Assembly (NCBI GenBank): GCA_024291935.2
Contig: CM044321.1
Span: 59,390,985-59,454,984, forward strand
Source of the DNA: Okapia johnstoni
Lineage: Eukaryota; Chordata; Mammalia; Artiodactyla; Giraffidae
DNA length: 64,000 nucleotides
Direction: 5' to 3'
The translations under genes were made by a program, and so were the position numbers. Of the stretch, positions 21,701 to 32,727 are shown piece by piece; positions within the stretch are counted from its first letter, which is position 1; each line of letters opens with the position of its first letter. The notes beneath the pieces were generated by a model that did not search any database, had not been told where the DNA came from, and was given only the letters and a program-made list of their open reading frames with translations.

Positions 21701-22196
21701 CATGTTTGTCTTTTATTTTGACCTAGCTTCTGTGTGGGTCAAGAGGTAAAAGAAACAAAACTATAAAGTGGAGTGGAGATAGCCTGGATCACTGAATTTA
21801 AACAAAAGTGATGAAAAGAAATATAATTCCTCTGCCCTGATGAATTATTACAGAGATATACTCCAGAATTAAATCAATATTGTCCAGGAAAAAAGAAAGG
21901 TCATCCACTTGGCTCTCCTGTCTTCACTCAGGCCCACATCCAACTTATCCTTGGGAGGCAAGAATAAGTTTTATTTTCAAAGGCTCCCTTTGCAGAGATT
22001 TGCATTCTCCCTGGGTAACCAACTCCTTTTCTTCTGTGAGACAGGAAAATGCAGGTCCTTTTATTTTACAAATGGACGTATGTATAGAACCAAACCTGAA
22101 TGGTGAGGGGGCATAGAATTGAGAAAAGTTCCTATTTTTATTTATGGCCTGTTTCCAAATTGCCAAACATGATTTGCAATGAGTAGGGAATAACTG

Positions 22197-22434
22197 TGTT
22201 TCCCTGGTAACCCAGCTGGTAAAAAAAATCCACCTGCAATGCAGGAGACCCTGGTTTGATTCCTGGGTCGGGAAGATCCACTGGAGAAGCCATAGGTTAC
22301 CCACTGCAGTATTCTTGGGCTTCCCTGGGGGTTCAGATGATAAAGAATCCACCTGCAATGCAGGAGGCCTGGATTCGATCCCTGGGTTGGGAAGATCCCC
22401 TGGAGAAGGGAGTGGCTACCCACTCCAGTATTCT
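22197..22434 (+). mobile_element. Dimeric half-SINEs (tRNA-head tandem)
   Basis: Two forward tRNA-like heads, 22197-22316 and 22317-22434. Each runs from 'ttccctgg...' through 'ggttcgatccctggg'-type sequence and both stop at the same point ('cagtattct'). The Bov-A end is absent. Confidence 0.82.
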
Positions 22435-22852
22435 GTCCAAAACACTGTACTTTCACTCATATATTTTTAGCCAAATTTGCTTTGCTTCCTCAGTTTATGA
22501 AACCCTCATCACTCGTATAGTCTTGTTCATCTAAATTGGTAAAAATGATGTTAATAAATATTAAACTATGACTGCCACTTCAAAATCAGACAGTCAGCAA
22601 TCACCCTTGGGGTACAAGAGCATCATTCTGTTCCTGACGTGAAGGAAGAGTTGCTCTGAGGCTGTGGGGTAACCCAACCGAGAAATGTTGGGAGTCCAGG
22701 TTAGTCAGTGTGGTGGGGATGGGACAATAGTAAGGAAGTAGGGTGACAGGACATGGTGACAAATTCTTTCTGTGTAAATTTTTTCATTTGTTATATTAGT
22801 CTGCAGTGAAAAAAAGAAAAACTTTCCATGTTTATATCTGGCAATGCATCAT

Positions 22853-23035
22853 ATCTGGTGGTCCAGTGGTTAAGACTTTGACTTCCAGCACAGGGAGTGC
22901 TGGCTCAACCCCTGGTCAAGGAGCTTAGATCCCACATGCTGCATGGCCAAAAAATCAAAACATAAAGCAGAAACAATATTGTAACAAATTCAATAAAGAT
23001 TTTTTAAATGGTCCACATGAAAAAAAATCTAAAAA
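22853..23035 (+). mobile_element. CHR-type SINE
   Basis: Forward copy: 'tggtggtccagtggttaagac', 'ctcaacccctggtcaaggag', 'gatcccacatgctgcatggcc', tail 'caataaagattttttaaatgg'. Same family as 4155-4340. Confidence 0.78.
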
Positions 23036-23289
23036 CAAAAAATACATCACACCTGTTGAGGAGGGGAGAGAATTAATATTTCCTGACTGTCTGTAAGAGG
23101 TCCAAATACCTCTTCTCTGTGTCTATTCCTGTGGTGATTTCAACAAACCTCCAATTTTAAATCTTCTCTGTCCAGCTGATTCTCTTCCTTGAATTCCAAG
23201 CTTATATACTCAGCTGCCTACTCAACTTTCCTACCTGGGTGCCCATCTGGGGCCTTAACATCCCCCTAAACAAGTTCCTGATCATCTTC

Positions 23290-23465
23290 CATCTGCTCCC
23301 TCCTCAATCTTTCTCAGTTCAGTTATTGGCTTCTCCATTCTTAAACATTCAGGTCAAAAATCTCCCAGTCATCCTCAACTCCTCTTTCTGTTACATACTT
23401 CTTCCACTCAGTTAGAGAACTATTGGGTTTATCGTCAAAATATATCCAAAAGGACTCCTTCTTTC
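23290..23465 (+). repeat. L2 LINE fragment
   Basis: 'tctcccagtcatcctcaactcctctttctgttaca' and 'aaaatatatccaaaa' match the L2 ORF2 C-terminal region, sense orientation. Diverged. Confidence 0.55.
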
Positions 23466-24068
23466 TAGAAACAATGGGTGATCTTATCAAACCAGCCCTA
23501 ACAACAAAAAATTATTGGACAAAATATTTTTTTGAAATCTAAGAGCTAATAAGATAACCGGGAATTATAAAAACCAAAGAGAAATTATAATTTAGGAATA
23601 AAAAGGGGAAAAAAAAGAGAGCGAGACATCTTTGACCTGAGAATAGGCGTCTAAGCCAGAACATTCTCCTGGAGAATATAAACATTATGGGGATATAACA
23701 AAAAACTCTCCCCACAGAAAGTTGAGAGGTTAAAGGATCTAATGAGATAAGGCTGGCCCAGGAATGAATCAGTCCTCTCATGGAATTACACTTGAACTTT
23801 ATTTCTGGGTCATCTAGTGAATCTCAAACCTTGAACTTGATTTAAGTTACTCCCAAGCTGGTGGCACCCTGGTGCCAGGCAGAAGCAATGATAAGTTTTA
23901 TCTAGATGAAGTTCTTTTAATTAATGAATGAATTACATTTCATTCCTACATATTTTTCCGAATAAAAAATCCAGTATCCAGTCAAAAATAACTAGGCACA
24001 CAAGGAAGCTAAGAAGAATCAGCAGAAGCAACAGAAAACACAATTCACAAGGCTTAGACATGGGAACT
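23466..24068. other. AT-rich intergenic stretch
   Basis: No assignable repeat and no gene. Some sections (23540-23790) may be old LINE sequence but I cannot place them. Confidence 0.35.
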
Positions 24069-24247
24069 GTACTGCAATCCCAAGGACTGTAGCCCGCCAG
24101 GTGCCTCTGTCCATAGGGTTTGCCAGGCAAGAATATTAGAGTGGGTTTCCATTTCCTTCTCCAGGGTATCTTCCTGAACCAAGGATCGAACCCATGTCTC
24201 CTACATTGGCTGGCAGATTCTTTACCACTGAGCCACCAGGGAAACTC
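24069..24247 (-). mobile_element. Bov-tA type SINE, truncated
   Basis: Reverse SINE from 'actgcaatcccaaggactg' to 'gagccaccagggaaactca', missing the outer Bov-A end. Confidence 0.88.
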
Positions 24248-25322
24248 AGATATGAGAATTACCAGAGTCTTTAAAGTAACCATGCTTACTATGTTTGAAT
24301 AAATAAAAGACAAACTCCAGGCTCTCTGAAGAAACAGAAAACATATAGAAAATGATACAACAGACAAACTAGAATTTTATCGAAATAAAACATAGTAAAG
24401 TTGACTTTATTGGCAGCTTTTCCCCCAAGGCTCCTTTAAGGCACGCCTGTGATGTTCTAAGAGCCACAGGTCGGCTCTCCCTGCTCTAACATTCTCTTCT
24501 AGCATTTTCACGTGGGGCATCCCATCCGGCAGAGATGGAGCAAGCCCAGATGTTCTGGAAGGGGCTGAGTGCCCTCACGATTCCCTAGGAGAGAGGGGTT
24601 TTCCTGACTTGACTGAATTGGTGTCCACAGACAATGCTCCTGCTGGCCACTAAAAGCATGTCCAGCAGTCTCCACTCTGCCGCATTTTCAGATGGAAGGC
24701 ACGGCAGGCACCCTCCGTTCTCCTGTTCTCTTTGCTGCCGCGGCTGAGGACCACGCCTATGACTTAGACACACACAAAAGGATGAAGTAGGCCCAAGAAT
24801 TGAGCCTTTAATAACGGCTTGTGAAATTGCATTAAGTCAATTCTCCCAGCGCGTAAGTGGTACTTTCTGGAGCTACTTTAATAAATTACATCTCTGGTGT
24901 ATTTGCATAGCTATTAAGCATCTTCATTATTAGGATAGGAAATTGGGCAGCAGGGGATGAGGCATCAAGCCTTATGTTGGATGAACACAGTGGGAAATGT
25001 TAGAAGTAGGATCAAGTTTTACCTTCATTCATATTTGAGGAAGAAAGACTTTAAACTCTTGGGTCATATGGCCTCATAGCCTCTTATCAGCACTTCTGTT
25101 TCTAACAACTTACCCTACAGGGATAGCTACACGCGGACAAATGAACAAACACGTATTATAAGGGTGTTCACCTAGGTATTGTTTGCATTAATCAATAAGT
25201 TATTAGTTTAAATTGTGGCCATCCTGCAAGGAAATATTAAAAGAAAGGCTATTTAAGAGGGAGGCAGCCCTGTAATAAAGTCCCAGAAAACATCCCTAAA
25301 ATGCATTAAATGAAAAAAATCA
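24248..25322. other. Single-copy stretch, possible non-coding element
   Basis: About 1 kb without a recognised repeat. At 24880-24940 there is an AT-rich block with TAATAAATT, a perfect octamer ATTTGCAT (24901-24908) and further ATTA words, which would suit a homeobox/POU-bound element. Conservation is not testable here. Confidence 0.35.
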
Positions 25323-25440
25323 AGCCCGGAATGCCCCAGTGGTTAGGACCGAATGCTTTCACTATCTGGGGCTGGATTCAGTCTCCGGCAGGGGAACTAA
25401 GATCCCACAGCTGCATAGTGTGGTAAGGAAAAAAAAAAAT
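25323..25440 (+). mobile_element. CHR-type SINE, diverged
   Basis: 'aatgccccagtggttagga...tgcttt...ctggattcagtctccgg...gatcccacagctgcatag' then a poly(A) tail. Shorter than other copies. Confidence 0.65.
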
Positions 25441-25520
25441 AGAAGAAAAAAAATCAAGGCAACACAGTCTGTAATATTGAAAATTGGTGAAAAATAATAT
25501 ACTCATGTATGTGAGTATAT

Positions 25521-25640
25521 GCATGAAGTGTTAGTTCCTCAGTTGTGCCCGACTCTTTGTGACCCCATGGACTGTAGCCCGCCAGGCTCCTCTGTCCACG
25601 GAATTTCCCAGGCAAGAATACTGGAGTGGTTGCCATGCAT
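25521..25640 (-). mobile_element. Bov-A 3' fragment of SINE
   Basis: Reverse Bov-A end ('ttcctcagttgtgcccgactc' to 'ggcaagaatactggagtgg'). The tRNA-like head is missing. Confidence 0.85.
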
Positions 25641-27004
25641 GGAAAATGTCTAAGGGAAGCAGAAAAAAACATGGAAGGAAGTTAGGTTGAAAGGACAAGA
25701 AATTTAAGTGGAAAAGAGGCTCATTTTTCATTGTAAATGGTTTGGTTCTATTTGAAATATTTTACCATACGCATATATTTTTTTCCTGAGGGTGTCCTTT
25801 ATTTGATTACATCAGTTTAAAAAATTGAGGTAAGACTTGTTTATTGCATTATATAAGTGGCATGTGTATGAAATCACATTACTAACTCAATAACTTAGTA
25901 CAACTTAACAAAAACACTCAATTTATGTTAAGACGACTGAAATCCTTTTAGACAATTTTATTCTTCTTCAGTTGTATTGTTCCTGAGAAGATCTTTCAGT
26001 TATCTTTTGCTAGTCAACCATGCCCTTGTAAATTCACTCTGACCCCCAAGCAGCTCTAAGAAACATGTCTGTTTTGTTTATCACTTTATCTTTAGCACTG
26101 GAGCATCTTTAGCACTAGTACCTGGCATACAGTGTGGGCAAATAAAAAACTAAAATGTATAGTATGTACAGTGATGGCTGGTGCTTGAAAAGAATTCAGC
26201 GGAGTGAGAGAGGGATGAAGTGTGATTTTTAAAAAGGTGATTAGGGAAAGTTTTATTGATAAGTTGATATTTGAATAAAGACTGAAAGCAGGAGATGAGG
26301 CTATTGGGAATAAGATTTTGAGGCAGAAGAGTAGCAAGTACAAAGGTCCTGGGGTAGGAGTGTGTTGATCAAATAATATGCTGGATTCTTTTAAGCTTTA
26401 TATTTTAAATATACATATTCACTTCCTAACTTGACATAGAATTTGAACATAATAGGTTTGATCTACTTCACTGTTTCTTTAATATCCAGGGTGAAAGACT
26501 CTAACCAAGTAAACAGTTTCATTATTTCAAGTAAATGGAGACTACTGTTCGAAGGGACCTGGGGCTGAGGTTACTACCCAAGAGAATTGAGGTGATCCTT
26601 TCAGGAAAGCCTGGGTGATTCCTCTGACAACTAAAGTTGCTTTTTAACAAGTCAAAAATACACAAGGCAATTTTGCAAATAACCCTGAGCCATAAGTTTT
26701 GAGCCCTTTTGTTTGGACATTATCCCAATAAGAACATTCGGCCAACACCTATCTAATAATAGTCATTGCTTAGCTCACAAACCTGGGTTCAAGTTCATAT
26801 TGCCTAGTTCTCCAGTCTGATTTGGGTCTGCCACCCCCTGGACTGAAATCAACAAACCTACCTGTCCTCTGATTCTCAGTATCTCCATCACTGTAATGAC
26901 ACCTTGTTTCACTTTCTACAGTGAAAGCCCTTTCTGATTCTCAGCACCTTCTCCATGGATCTCACCCAACGTGCCCTCCACATAGTATCTGACACTCTTC
27001 TTTA
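25641..27004. other. AT-rich intergenic stretch with an L2 fragment
   Basis: Apart from the L2 piece listed at 26190-26372, and an L2- or MIR-like scrap near 26050-26130, I see no repeat and no gene. Confidence 0.4.
26190..26372 (-). repeat. L2, antisense
   Basis: 'ggaaagttttattgataagttgatatttgaataaag' and 'ttgaggcagaagagtagcaagtacaaaggtcctggggtagga' correspond to the antisense L2 section ending 'caaaggccctgaggcagga'. Confidence 0.6.
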
Positions 27005-27650
27005 TTATTAGTTTTTGTTGAAGTATTAAGTTGCTTTACAATGTTGTGTTAGTTTTTACTATACAGCAAAGTGAATCAGCTATAGATTGTTGTTCAGTTG
27101 CTAAGTCACATCTGACTCTCTGTGACCCATGGACTGCAGCACACCAGGCTCCCCTGTCCTTCTCTTGGAGTTTGCTCAAATTCATGTTCTTTGGTTGGTG
27201 ATGCTATCCAACTATCTCATCCTCTGCCGCCCCCTTCTCCTCCTGCCCTCAATCTTTCCCAGCATCCGGTCTTTTCCAGTGAGTCGGCTCTTCGCATCAG
27301 GTGCCCAAAGTATTGGAGCTTTAACTTCAGCATCAGTCCTTTCAACGAATATACAGGGTTGATTTCCTTTAGAATTGACAACTATACATATATCCCCTCT
27401 CTTTTGGATTTCCTTCCTATTTAGGTCGCCGTAGAGCACTGAGTAGAGTTCCCTGTGCTATACACTAGGTTCTCATTAGTTATCTATTTTATACCTAGTG
27501 TCAATAGTCCATGTTAATCCCAGTCTCCCAGTTCTTCTTACTCCCTTCCTCTTGATACCCATGTTTGTTCTCTCTGTCTGTGCCTGTCTTTCTACTTTGC
27601 AAATAAGATCATCTATACTATTTTTCTAGATTCCACATATATGCGGAATA
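27005..27650 (-). mobile_element. L1 3' end, split by BovB
   Basis: Reverse ruminant L1 3' UTR: 'gttgctttacaatgttgtg...cagcaaagtgaatcagctata', then after the BovB 'actatacatatatccc', 'gagttccctgtgctatacac', 'ttctagattccacatatatg'. The L1 reading resumes across the insertion. Confidence 0.78.
27085..27375 (-). mobile_element. BovB LINE 3' fragment nested in L1
   Basis: Antisense BovB of about 290 bp from 'attgttgttcagttgctaag' to 'ggttgatttcctttag'. 'ctata' flanks both ends. Confidence 0.88.
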
Positions 27651-28783
27651 TATATGTCAGGATATGAGTATCCTGACACTCTTGATGACTATGCATGTTC
27701 CCCAAACTCTCACCTCTGGCTTCCATAACACAGTCTCCCACTAAGCTACGATCTTTCCTAGTCTCCTCTTTCCTGAACCTCTCCCTTAAAGTTTCCAAGG
27801 CTGCTTTGTTTCCTTTCTCTTTCCCTAGACACTGGCTCTCACTTAAATGCTCACAACGTTCTTCCTACATTAATCCACAGAGAGAAGGGAGGCAATATCC
27901 ACCCCCATAATCACTGTAATTTATAAGTAATGTCACCTGCTGAGTATTAAACAGAAAAACCAATAGCACAGTATGTTAAATATATATAGAAGAAAATGAA
28001 GAGGTTGTGTAGAAACATAAAACTGATGCTATTTGCATCTGTCCAAGCCCAGTTTCGCTGCCTTGGGAGTGACTTCTTCTCCAAGGAGCACAAGAGGGGT
28101 GAGATTTTTTTAGCTAAGAAACCTGAAATCCCAATTGATAGATGTATACATATGGCTGAGTCCCTTTGCTCTCCACCTGAAACTATCACCACATTGGGAA
28201 TAGGCTATGCTCCAACATAAAATAGAAAGTTTTTAAAAAGCTAAAATCCGAACAATTGTATTTTGCTCTTTCCAAAGAAAGACTCGGATAGAAGGATGTG
28301 GTCAGTAGGAAGAGCAACAAGACCGTGCAGCCCTGCACAGACCAGGGGGAGGGAACCTGTGTGTCCTGACCTGAGAGCTCGTCTCCAAGCTTCACGCTCT
28401 GTTTCCCCATCAGCACCCTCAAGCCTCCCCTCGGTTTGCCTGAAGTAAGCCGTCCAGAGCCAGGGTGCTTAAGAAACAGTCCCATCCTTCCATATGTGGG
28501 TAAGAGCGAAAAAATAGAAAATGCACCAATGTCCCAGCCCCCACCTCAGCCTGTCTCCTAGCCTGGTCCTCAGGTGGAAGCCCCCTCCCCACTGACTATG
28601 GGTGCAAGCATACATGTTCTCAAACTGATTGTGACTTATTACAGATGTGATGTGATCAGCTCTTCCGGGACCATGGGTCATAGACTTGGGACTCTCACTT
28701 CAGCATCCTGTGTAGAGTTCAGGAATGATCTATGTAGCAAAAGGAACAGATGGGGATCTTGAGACGGTGAACCCAGGAATCAA
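27651..28783. other. Single-copy intergenic stretch
   Basis: About 1.1 kb with no assignable repeat. The short open frames on both strands overlap and have no splice signals that would make them exons. Confidence 0.4.
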
Positions 28784-28892
28784 ACCAGCTGAGTGCAAAT
28801 CCCTGCTTAGCCACTTACTGGCCTGTGCCTTCAGCAAGCTCCCTGCCTCACTGTACCTCCATTTTCTAACCTGCAGGTGGGGATGCATAGAC
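28784..28892 (+). repeat. MIR
   Basis: 'gctgagtgcaaatccctgcttagccacttactggcctgtgcc...cactgtacctccattttctaacctgcaggtgggg' follows MIR order. Confidence 0.65.
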
Positions 28893-28900
28893 CATCTAGC

Positions 28901-29127
28901 AGTCTTCCCAGGTGGTGCTAGTGGTAAGGAACCCACCTGTTAATGCAGGAGACATAAGAGGTGCAGTTTCCATCCCTGGTCAGGAAGATTTCCTGGGGGA
29001 GGAAATGGCAACCCACTCCAGTATTCTTGCCTGGAGAACCCCACGGACAGAGGAGCCTGGCGGGCTACAGTCTGTAGGGTCTCAAAGAGTTGGACATGAC
29101 TGAAGAGACTTAGCACAAACACACGCA
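28901..29127 (+). mobile_element. Bov-tA type SINE with target-site duplication
   Basis: Forward SINE of the 'cttcccaggtggtgctagtgg' head type, ending 'cttagcacaaacacacgc'. 'catctagc' precedes and follows it as a target-site duplication. Confidence 0.92.
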
Positions 29128-29640
29128 GAGCATCTAGCTCACAAAGTTTTAAGTAAGTAATGAGTTAATATACTGAATGAGCCAGGCTCAGAGTTAAATT
29201 CTTGACATCATCATAATGGCCAGAAAGGCGCTGGAGGAACACAAATCTCAGTTCTGAGTAAATTCATTGCCTCTCCCAATCTCCTCTTACTAGAACCAGC
29301 CTTGCTCTGCACGGCTTCTTTTCCCCCAAGGCAACTGCCTCAGAAGCACTGGTGCTTCTCTCTCTTGGGTATTTTTTTCCTAAGACTCCAGCAGAAAGGA
29401 GAAATCAAATGACTATTTGCTAAACTGCTTTATCTTTCTCAGGGCGCAAGTTTAATAAATTAGAGCATCCTTCCGGCTGGCTCCTATGGAAAGTCCAAAG
29501 TTACCTTTGGAATTATGATACATTTGGAGCTAAATACTTCCACCTAAATCCTGAACATTTCCACAGTCTTGTGTTTTCTTTTGGCTATTTTCCGCCCCCC
29601 CTCTTTTTTTAACAAGGGAGCAAAAAACATTTGTAGAAAA
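29128..29640. other. Single-copy stretch
   Basis: No repeat or gene recognised. The 29400-29560 part is AT-rich with well-preserved-looking words and could be conserved non-coding DNA. This is speculation. Confidence 0.35.
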
Positions 29641-29755
29641 GAATTTTTATATATATGTAAAACCAGTTATAGAAACAGACTCATAGACATAGAGAACAGA
29701 TTTATGGTTGCCAAAGGGCAGGATGAGAGAGGGAAGGATTAGGAGTTTGGGATTA

Positions 29756-29972
29756 GCTAGTGGCAAACTAGCTAGTGGTAAAGAACCGGCCTACCAATGC
29801 AGGAGACTAAGATATGTGAGTTTGATCCCTGGGTCAGGAAGATCCCCTGGAGGAGGGCATGGTAACCCACTCAAGTATTCATGCCTAGAGAGTCCCTGTG
29901 GACAGAGGAGCCTGGCATGCTACAGTCCAAGGGGTCCTAAAGAATCGGACACAACTGAAGCAACACTTAGTA
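29756..29972 (+). mobile_element. Bov-tA type SINE
   Basis: Forward SINE with head 'gctagtggtaaagaaccgg' and end 'cacaactgaagcaacacttag'. It directly abuts the BovB that follows in the opposite orientation. Confidence 0.9.
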
Positions 29973-31068
29973 TCAGTTCAGTTCAGCTCAGTCGTGTCTG
30001 ACTCTTTGCGACCCCGTGAATCGTAGCACGCCAGGCCTCCCTGTCCATCACCAACTCCAGGAGTCCACCCAAACCCATGTCCATCGAGTCGGTGATGCCA
30101 TCCAGCCATCTCATCCTCTGTCGTCCCCTTCTCCTCCTGCCCCCAATCCTTCCCAGCATCAGGGTCTTTTCCAATGAGTCAACTCTTCGCATGAGGTGGC
30201 CAAAGTATTGGAGTTTCAGCTTCAACATCAGTCCTTCCAATGAGCACCCAGGACTGATCTCCTTTAGGATGGACTGGTTGGATCTCCTTGCAGTCCAAGG
30301 GACTCTCAAGAGTCTTCTCCAATACCACAGTTCAAAAGCATCAATTCTTCGGCACTCAGCTTTCTTCACCGTCCAACTCTCACATCCATACATGACTACT
30401 GGAAAAACCATAGCCTTGACTAGATGGACCTTTGTTGGCAGAGTAATGTCTCTGCTTTTAAATATGCTATCTAGGTTGGTCATAACTTTCCTGCCAAGGA
30501 GTAAGCGTCTTTTAATTTCATGGCTGCAATCACCATCAGCAGTGATTTTGGAGCTCCAAAATATAAAGTCTGATGCTGTTTCCACTGTTTCCCCATCTAT
30601 TTCCCATGAAGTGATGGGATTGGATGCCATAATCTTAGTTTTCTGAACGTTGAGCTTTAAGCCAACTTTTTCACTCTCCTCTTTCACTTTCATCAAGAGG
30701 CTCTTTAGTTCTTCTTCACTTTCCATAAGGGTGGTGTCATCTGCATATCTGAGGTTATGGATATTTCTCCCAGTAATCTTGATTCCACCTTGTGTTTCTT
30801 CCAGGCCAGCGTTTCTCATGATGTACTCTGCATATAAGTTAAATAAGCAGGGTGACAATATACAGCCTTAATGTATTCCTTTTCCTATTTGGAACCAGTC
30901 TGTTGTTCCATGTCCAGTTCTAACTGTTGCTTCCTGACCTGCATACAGGTTTCTCAAGAGACAGGTCAGATGGTCTGGTATTCCCATCTCTAAGAATTTT
31001 CCACAGTTTATTGTGATCCACACAGTCAAAGGCTTTGGCATAGTCAATAAAGCAGAAATAGATGTTCT
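29973..31068 (-). mobile_element. BovB LINE, 5'-truncated (~1.1 kb)
   Basis: Longest BovB in the window. On the minus strand it covers the C-terminal half of the RTE-type reverse transcriptase ORF and the short 3' end ('cagttcagttcagctcag' in reverse). Truncated at its 5' end near 31068. Little diverged compared with the other copies. Confidence 0.93.
29983..31068 (-). pseudogene. BovB reverse transcriptase ORF, partial, one nonsense codon
   Basis: On the minus strand the frame is open for 291 codons (30858 to 29983). It begins in the reverse transcriptase palm and carries the catalytic-box motif YADD at residues 38-41 of that frame ('[11 protein letters not shown]'), followed by the long C-terminal part typical of RTE LINEs (ending '[11 protein letters not shown]'). 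The same frame extends upstream into 'TVRTGHGTTDWFQIGKGI', interrupted only by TAA at 30868-30870 where BovB normally has CAA. The N-terminal endonuclease and the start of the ORF are missing, so the copy is dead. It reads as a relatively recent insertion. Confidence 0.9.
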
Positions 31069-31275
31069 TCTGGTATGGATGCATGCAAATACATGATGGA
31101 TAAACAACAAGGTCCTACTGTACAGCACAGGATATTCAATATCCTGTGATAAACCGTAATGGAAACAAATATGAAAAAGAATATATGTGTATAACTGAGT
31201 CAATTTGCTGTACAGCAGAAATTAACATATGGCATTGTAAATCAACTATACTTCCATAAAATTAAAAAAAAATAG

Positions 31276-31724
31276 CTCCACTGTTTTTATCCCAACCTCA
31301 CCTTTGGCTATGCACCAACAACTTCAAGACACACTCTCAACAGTATCTGGAAACATGTACATGAATTTCTGGGCCAACAATTCAATAAGAATCATTCATC
31401 TCACTTCCATACCTTGGCTTTTATGCTCACCAAGCAGCCTGCTGGTTATAATTTGTCTTATAGTCAGAGAATGTATTGAGTGGTGAACTTAAGTCTTTGG
31501 GAGAATTTTTAGTATTTCTATTTCTCACTCTAAATGAATTAATTAATTGATATCATGATTGTACATCAATCTCTTGTGAGTCGGGGTATACAAAACAGCC
31601 ACTAAATCACTGGTTAGTTCTGGGGACCCCAGCGAATTAGAGTTCTCTGCCCTTTACAGCCTCTAGAATGCTATGGTCACACCCAAGTGGGGCTGTCATC
31701 TTGTGAGCCCTTACTGGACCTTTT
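31276..31724. other. Single-copy intergenic stretch
   Basis: No repeat or gene recognised. Confidence 0.4.
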
Positions 31725-31936
31725 TTGTTGTTGTTCAGTCACTAAATTGTATCTGACTCTTTGGGACCCCATGGACTATAGCCTGCCAGGCTCCTCTGTG
31801 CATGGGATTTCCCAGGCAAGAATACTGGAGTGGGTTGCCATTCCCTTCTTTAGGGAATCTTCCCAACCCAAGGATCAAAGCCACATCTTCTGCATTGGCA
31901 GGCAGATTCTTCACCGTTGAGTCACCAGGGAAGCCT
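31725..31936 (-). mobile_element. Bov-tA type SINE
   Basis: Reverse SINE with GTT-run start ('ttgttgttgttcagtcac') and end 'gagtcaccagggaagcc'. Complete. Confidence 0.93.
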
Positions 31937-32129
31937 TCTAGTTTACCTTTATAATGTCTCCATTTGGTTCTTATTTACAGCAAGCAGCCCCTACTGTAGT
32001 TACATCTCCTACTGTGACTTCCCTGCATCTGTCCAGCAGACCCCACAGGAATGCCCCACAGGCATTTCAAGCTCGACACCTCTAGGACATAATTCACAGT
32101 TTCTTCCTATAAGCCCATTCTTCCTGCTG

Positions 32130-32660
32130 CTCCCACAGGTGGTAGGGGATTCTAGAAGAGCTTTGAGCAGAGCAGCAACATGATCTGATTTGCATTTCTA
32201 TAAGAGTTCTCTACCTGGTATAGAGAATACATCATTAGAGGGCAGAGGCAAATACTGGGCACCAGTTAGAAGGATGTCCCAGTCATCTCGGTCAGCAGTG
32301 ATGTTGACCAAGACCAAGGGATGACATCGGAGAGGGAGGGGAGGAACAATTATGAGATATATTCAGGGTGTATTTGTGATGACTGGAATGTGAAAGGTGG
32401 GACAGATGAGCCTATAAAGATGACCCTAGTTTCTGGTGGATAGTGAGATCATTAGCTATGAATAGACAGCAGGTTTGGGGAAGAAGGTCATAGTTTCTCT
32501 TTTGGATGTGTTGCCTTTGACACACCTCTGAGACATCTGAGTGAAAATTCCATGTGGGGAATTTGACTTACTGTTTGAGCTCAGTTGGGAGAAATGGGTC
32601 AAAGACACAGATTTAGATGCTATCAGCCTATTGATAGTACTTGTCTTCATGGGCATGAGT
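32130..32660 (-). repeat. L2 LINE, antisense
   Basis: 'ctttgagcagagcagcaacatgatctgatttgcatttctata', 'agatgaccctagtttctgg', 'tgacacacctctgagacatctgagtg' follow the antisense L2 order. Diverged and without a frame. Confidence 0.6.
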
Positions 32661-32685
32661 AGAATCAAGGAAATTATTAGAGGAT

Positions 32686-32727
32686 GAGAAGAGAAAGAGA
32701 GAGAGCTAGACAGAGAGAGAAGAACTA
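32686..32727. repeat. (GA)n-rich simple repeat
   Basis: Interrupted GAGA tract. Confidence 0.7.

Larger units (their letters stand above)
29645..31275 (+). mobile_element. L1 3' end, split by SINE and BovB
   Basis: Forward ruminant L1 3' UTR: 'agaaacagactcatagacatag...ggttgccaaagggcagg...ggagtttgggatta' up to about 29755. It resumes after 31069 with 'gataaacaacaaggtcctactgta', 'aagaatatatgtgtataactgag', 'ttgtaaatcaactatacttc' and a poly(A) tail at 31262-31273. Two later insertions lie between. Confidence 0.8.

Noticed and set aside
30077..30646. 189-codon plus-strand frame
   Set aside because: It is the antisense shadow of the BovB reverse transcriptase frame.
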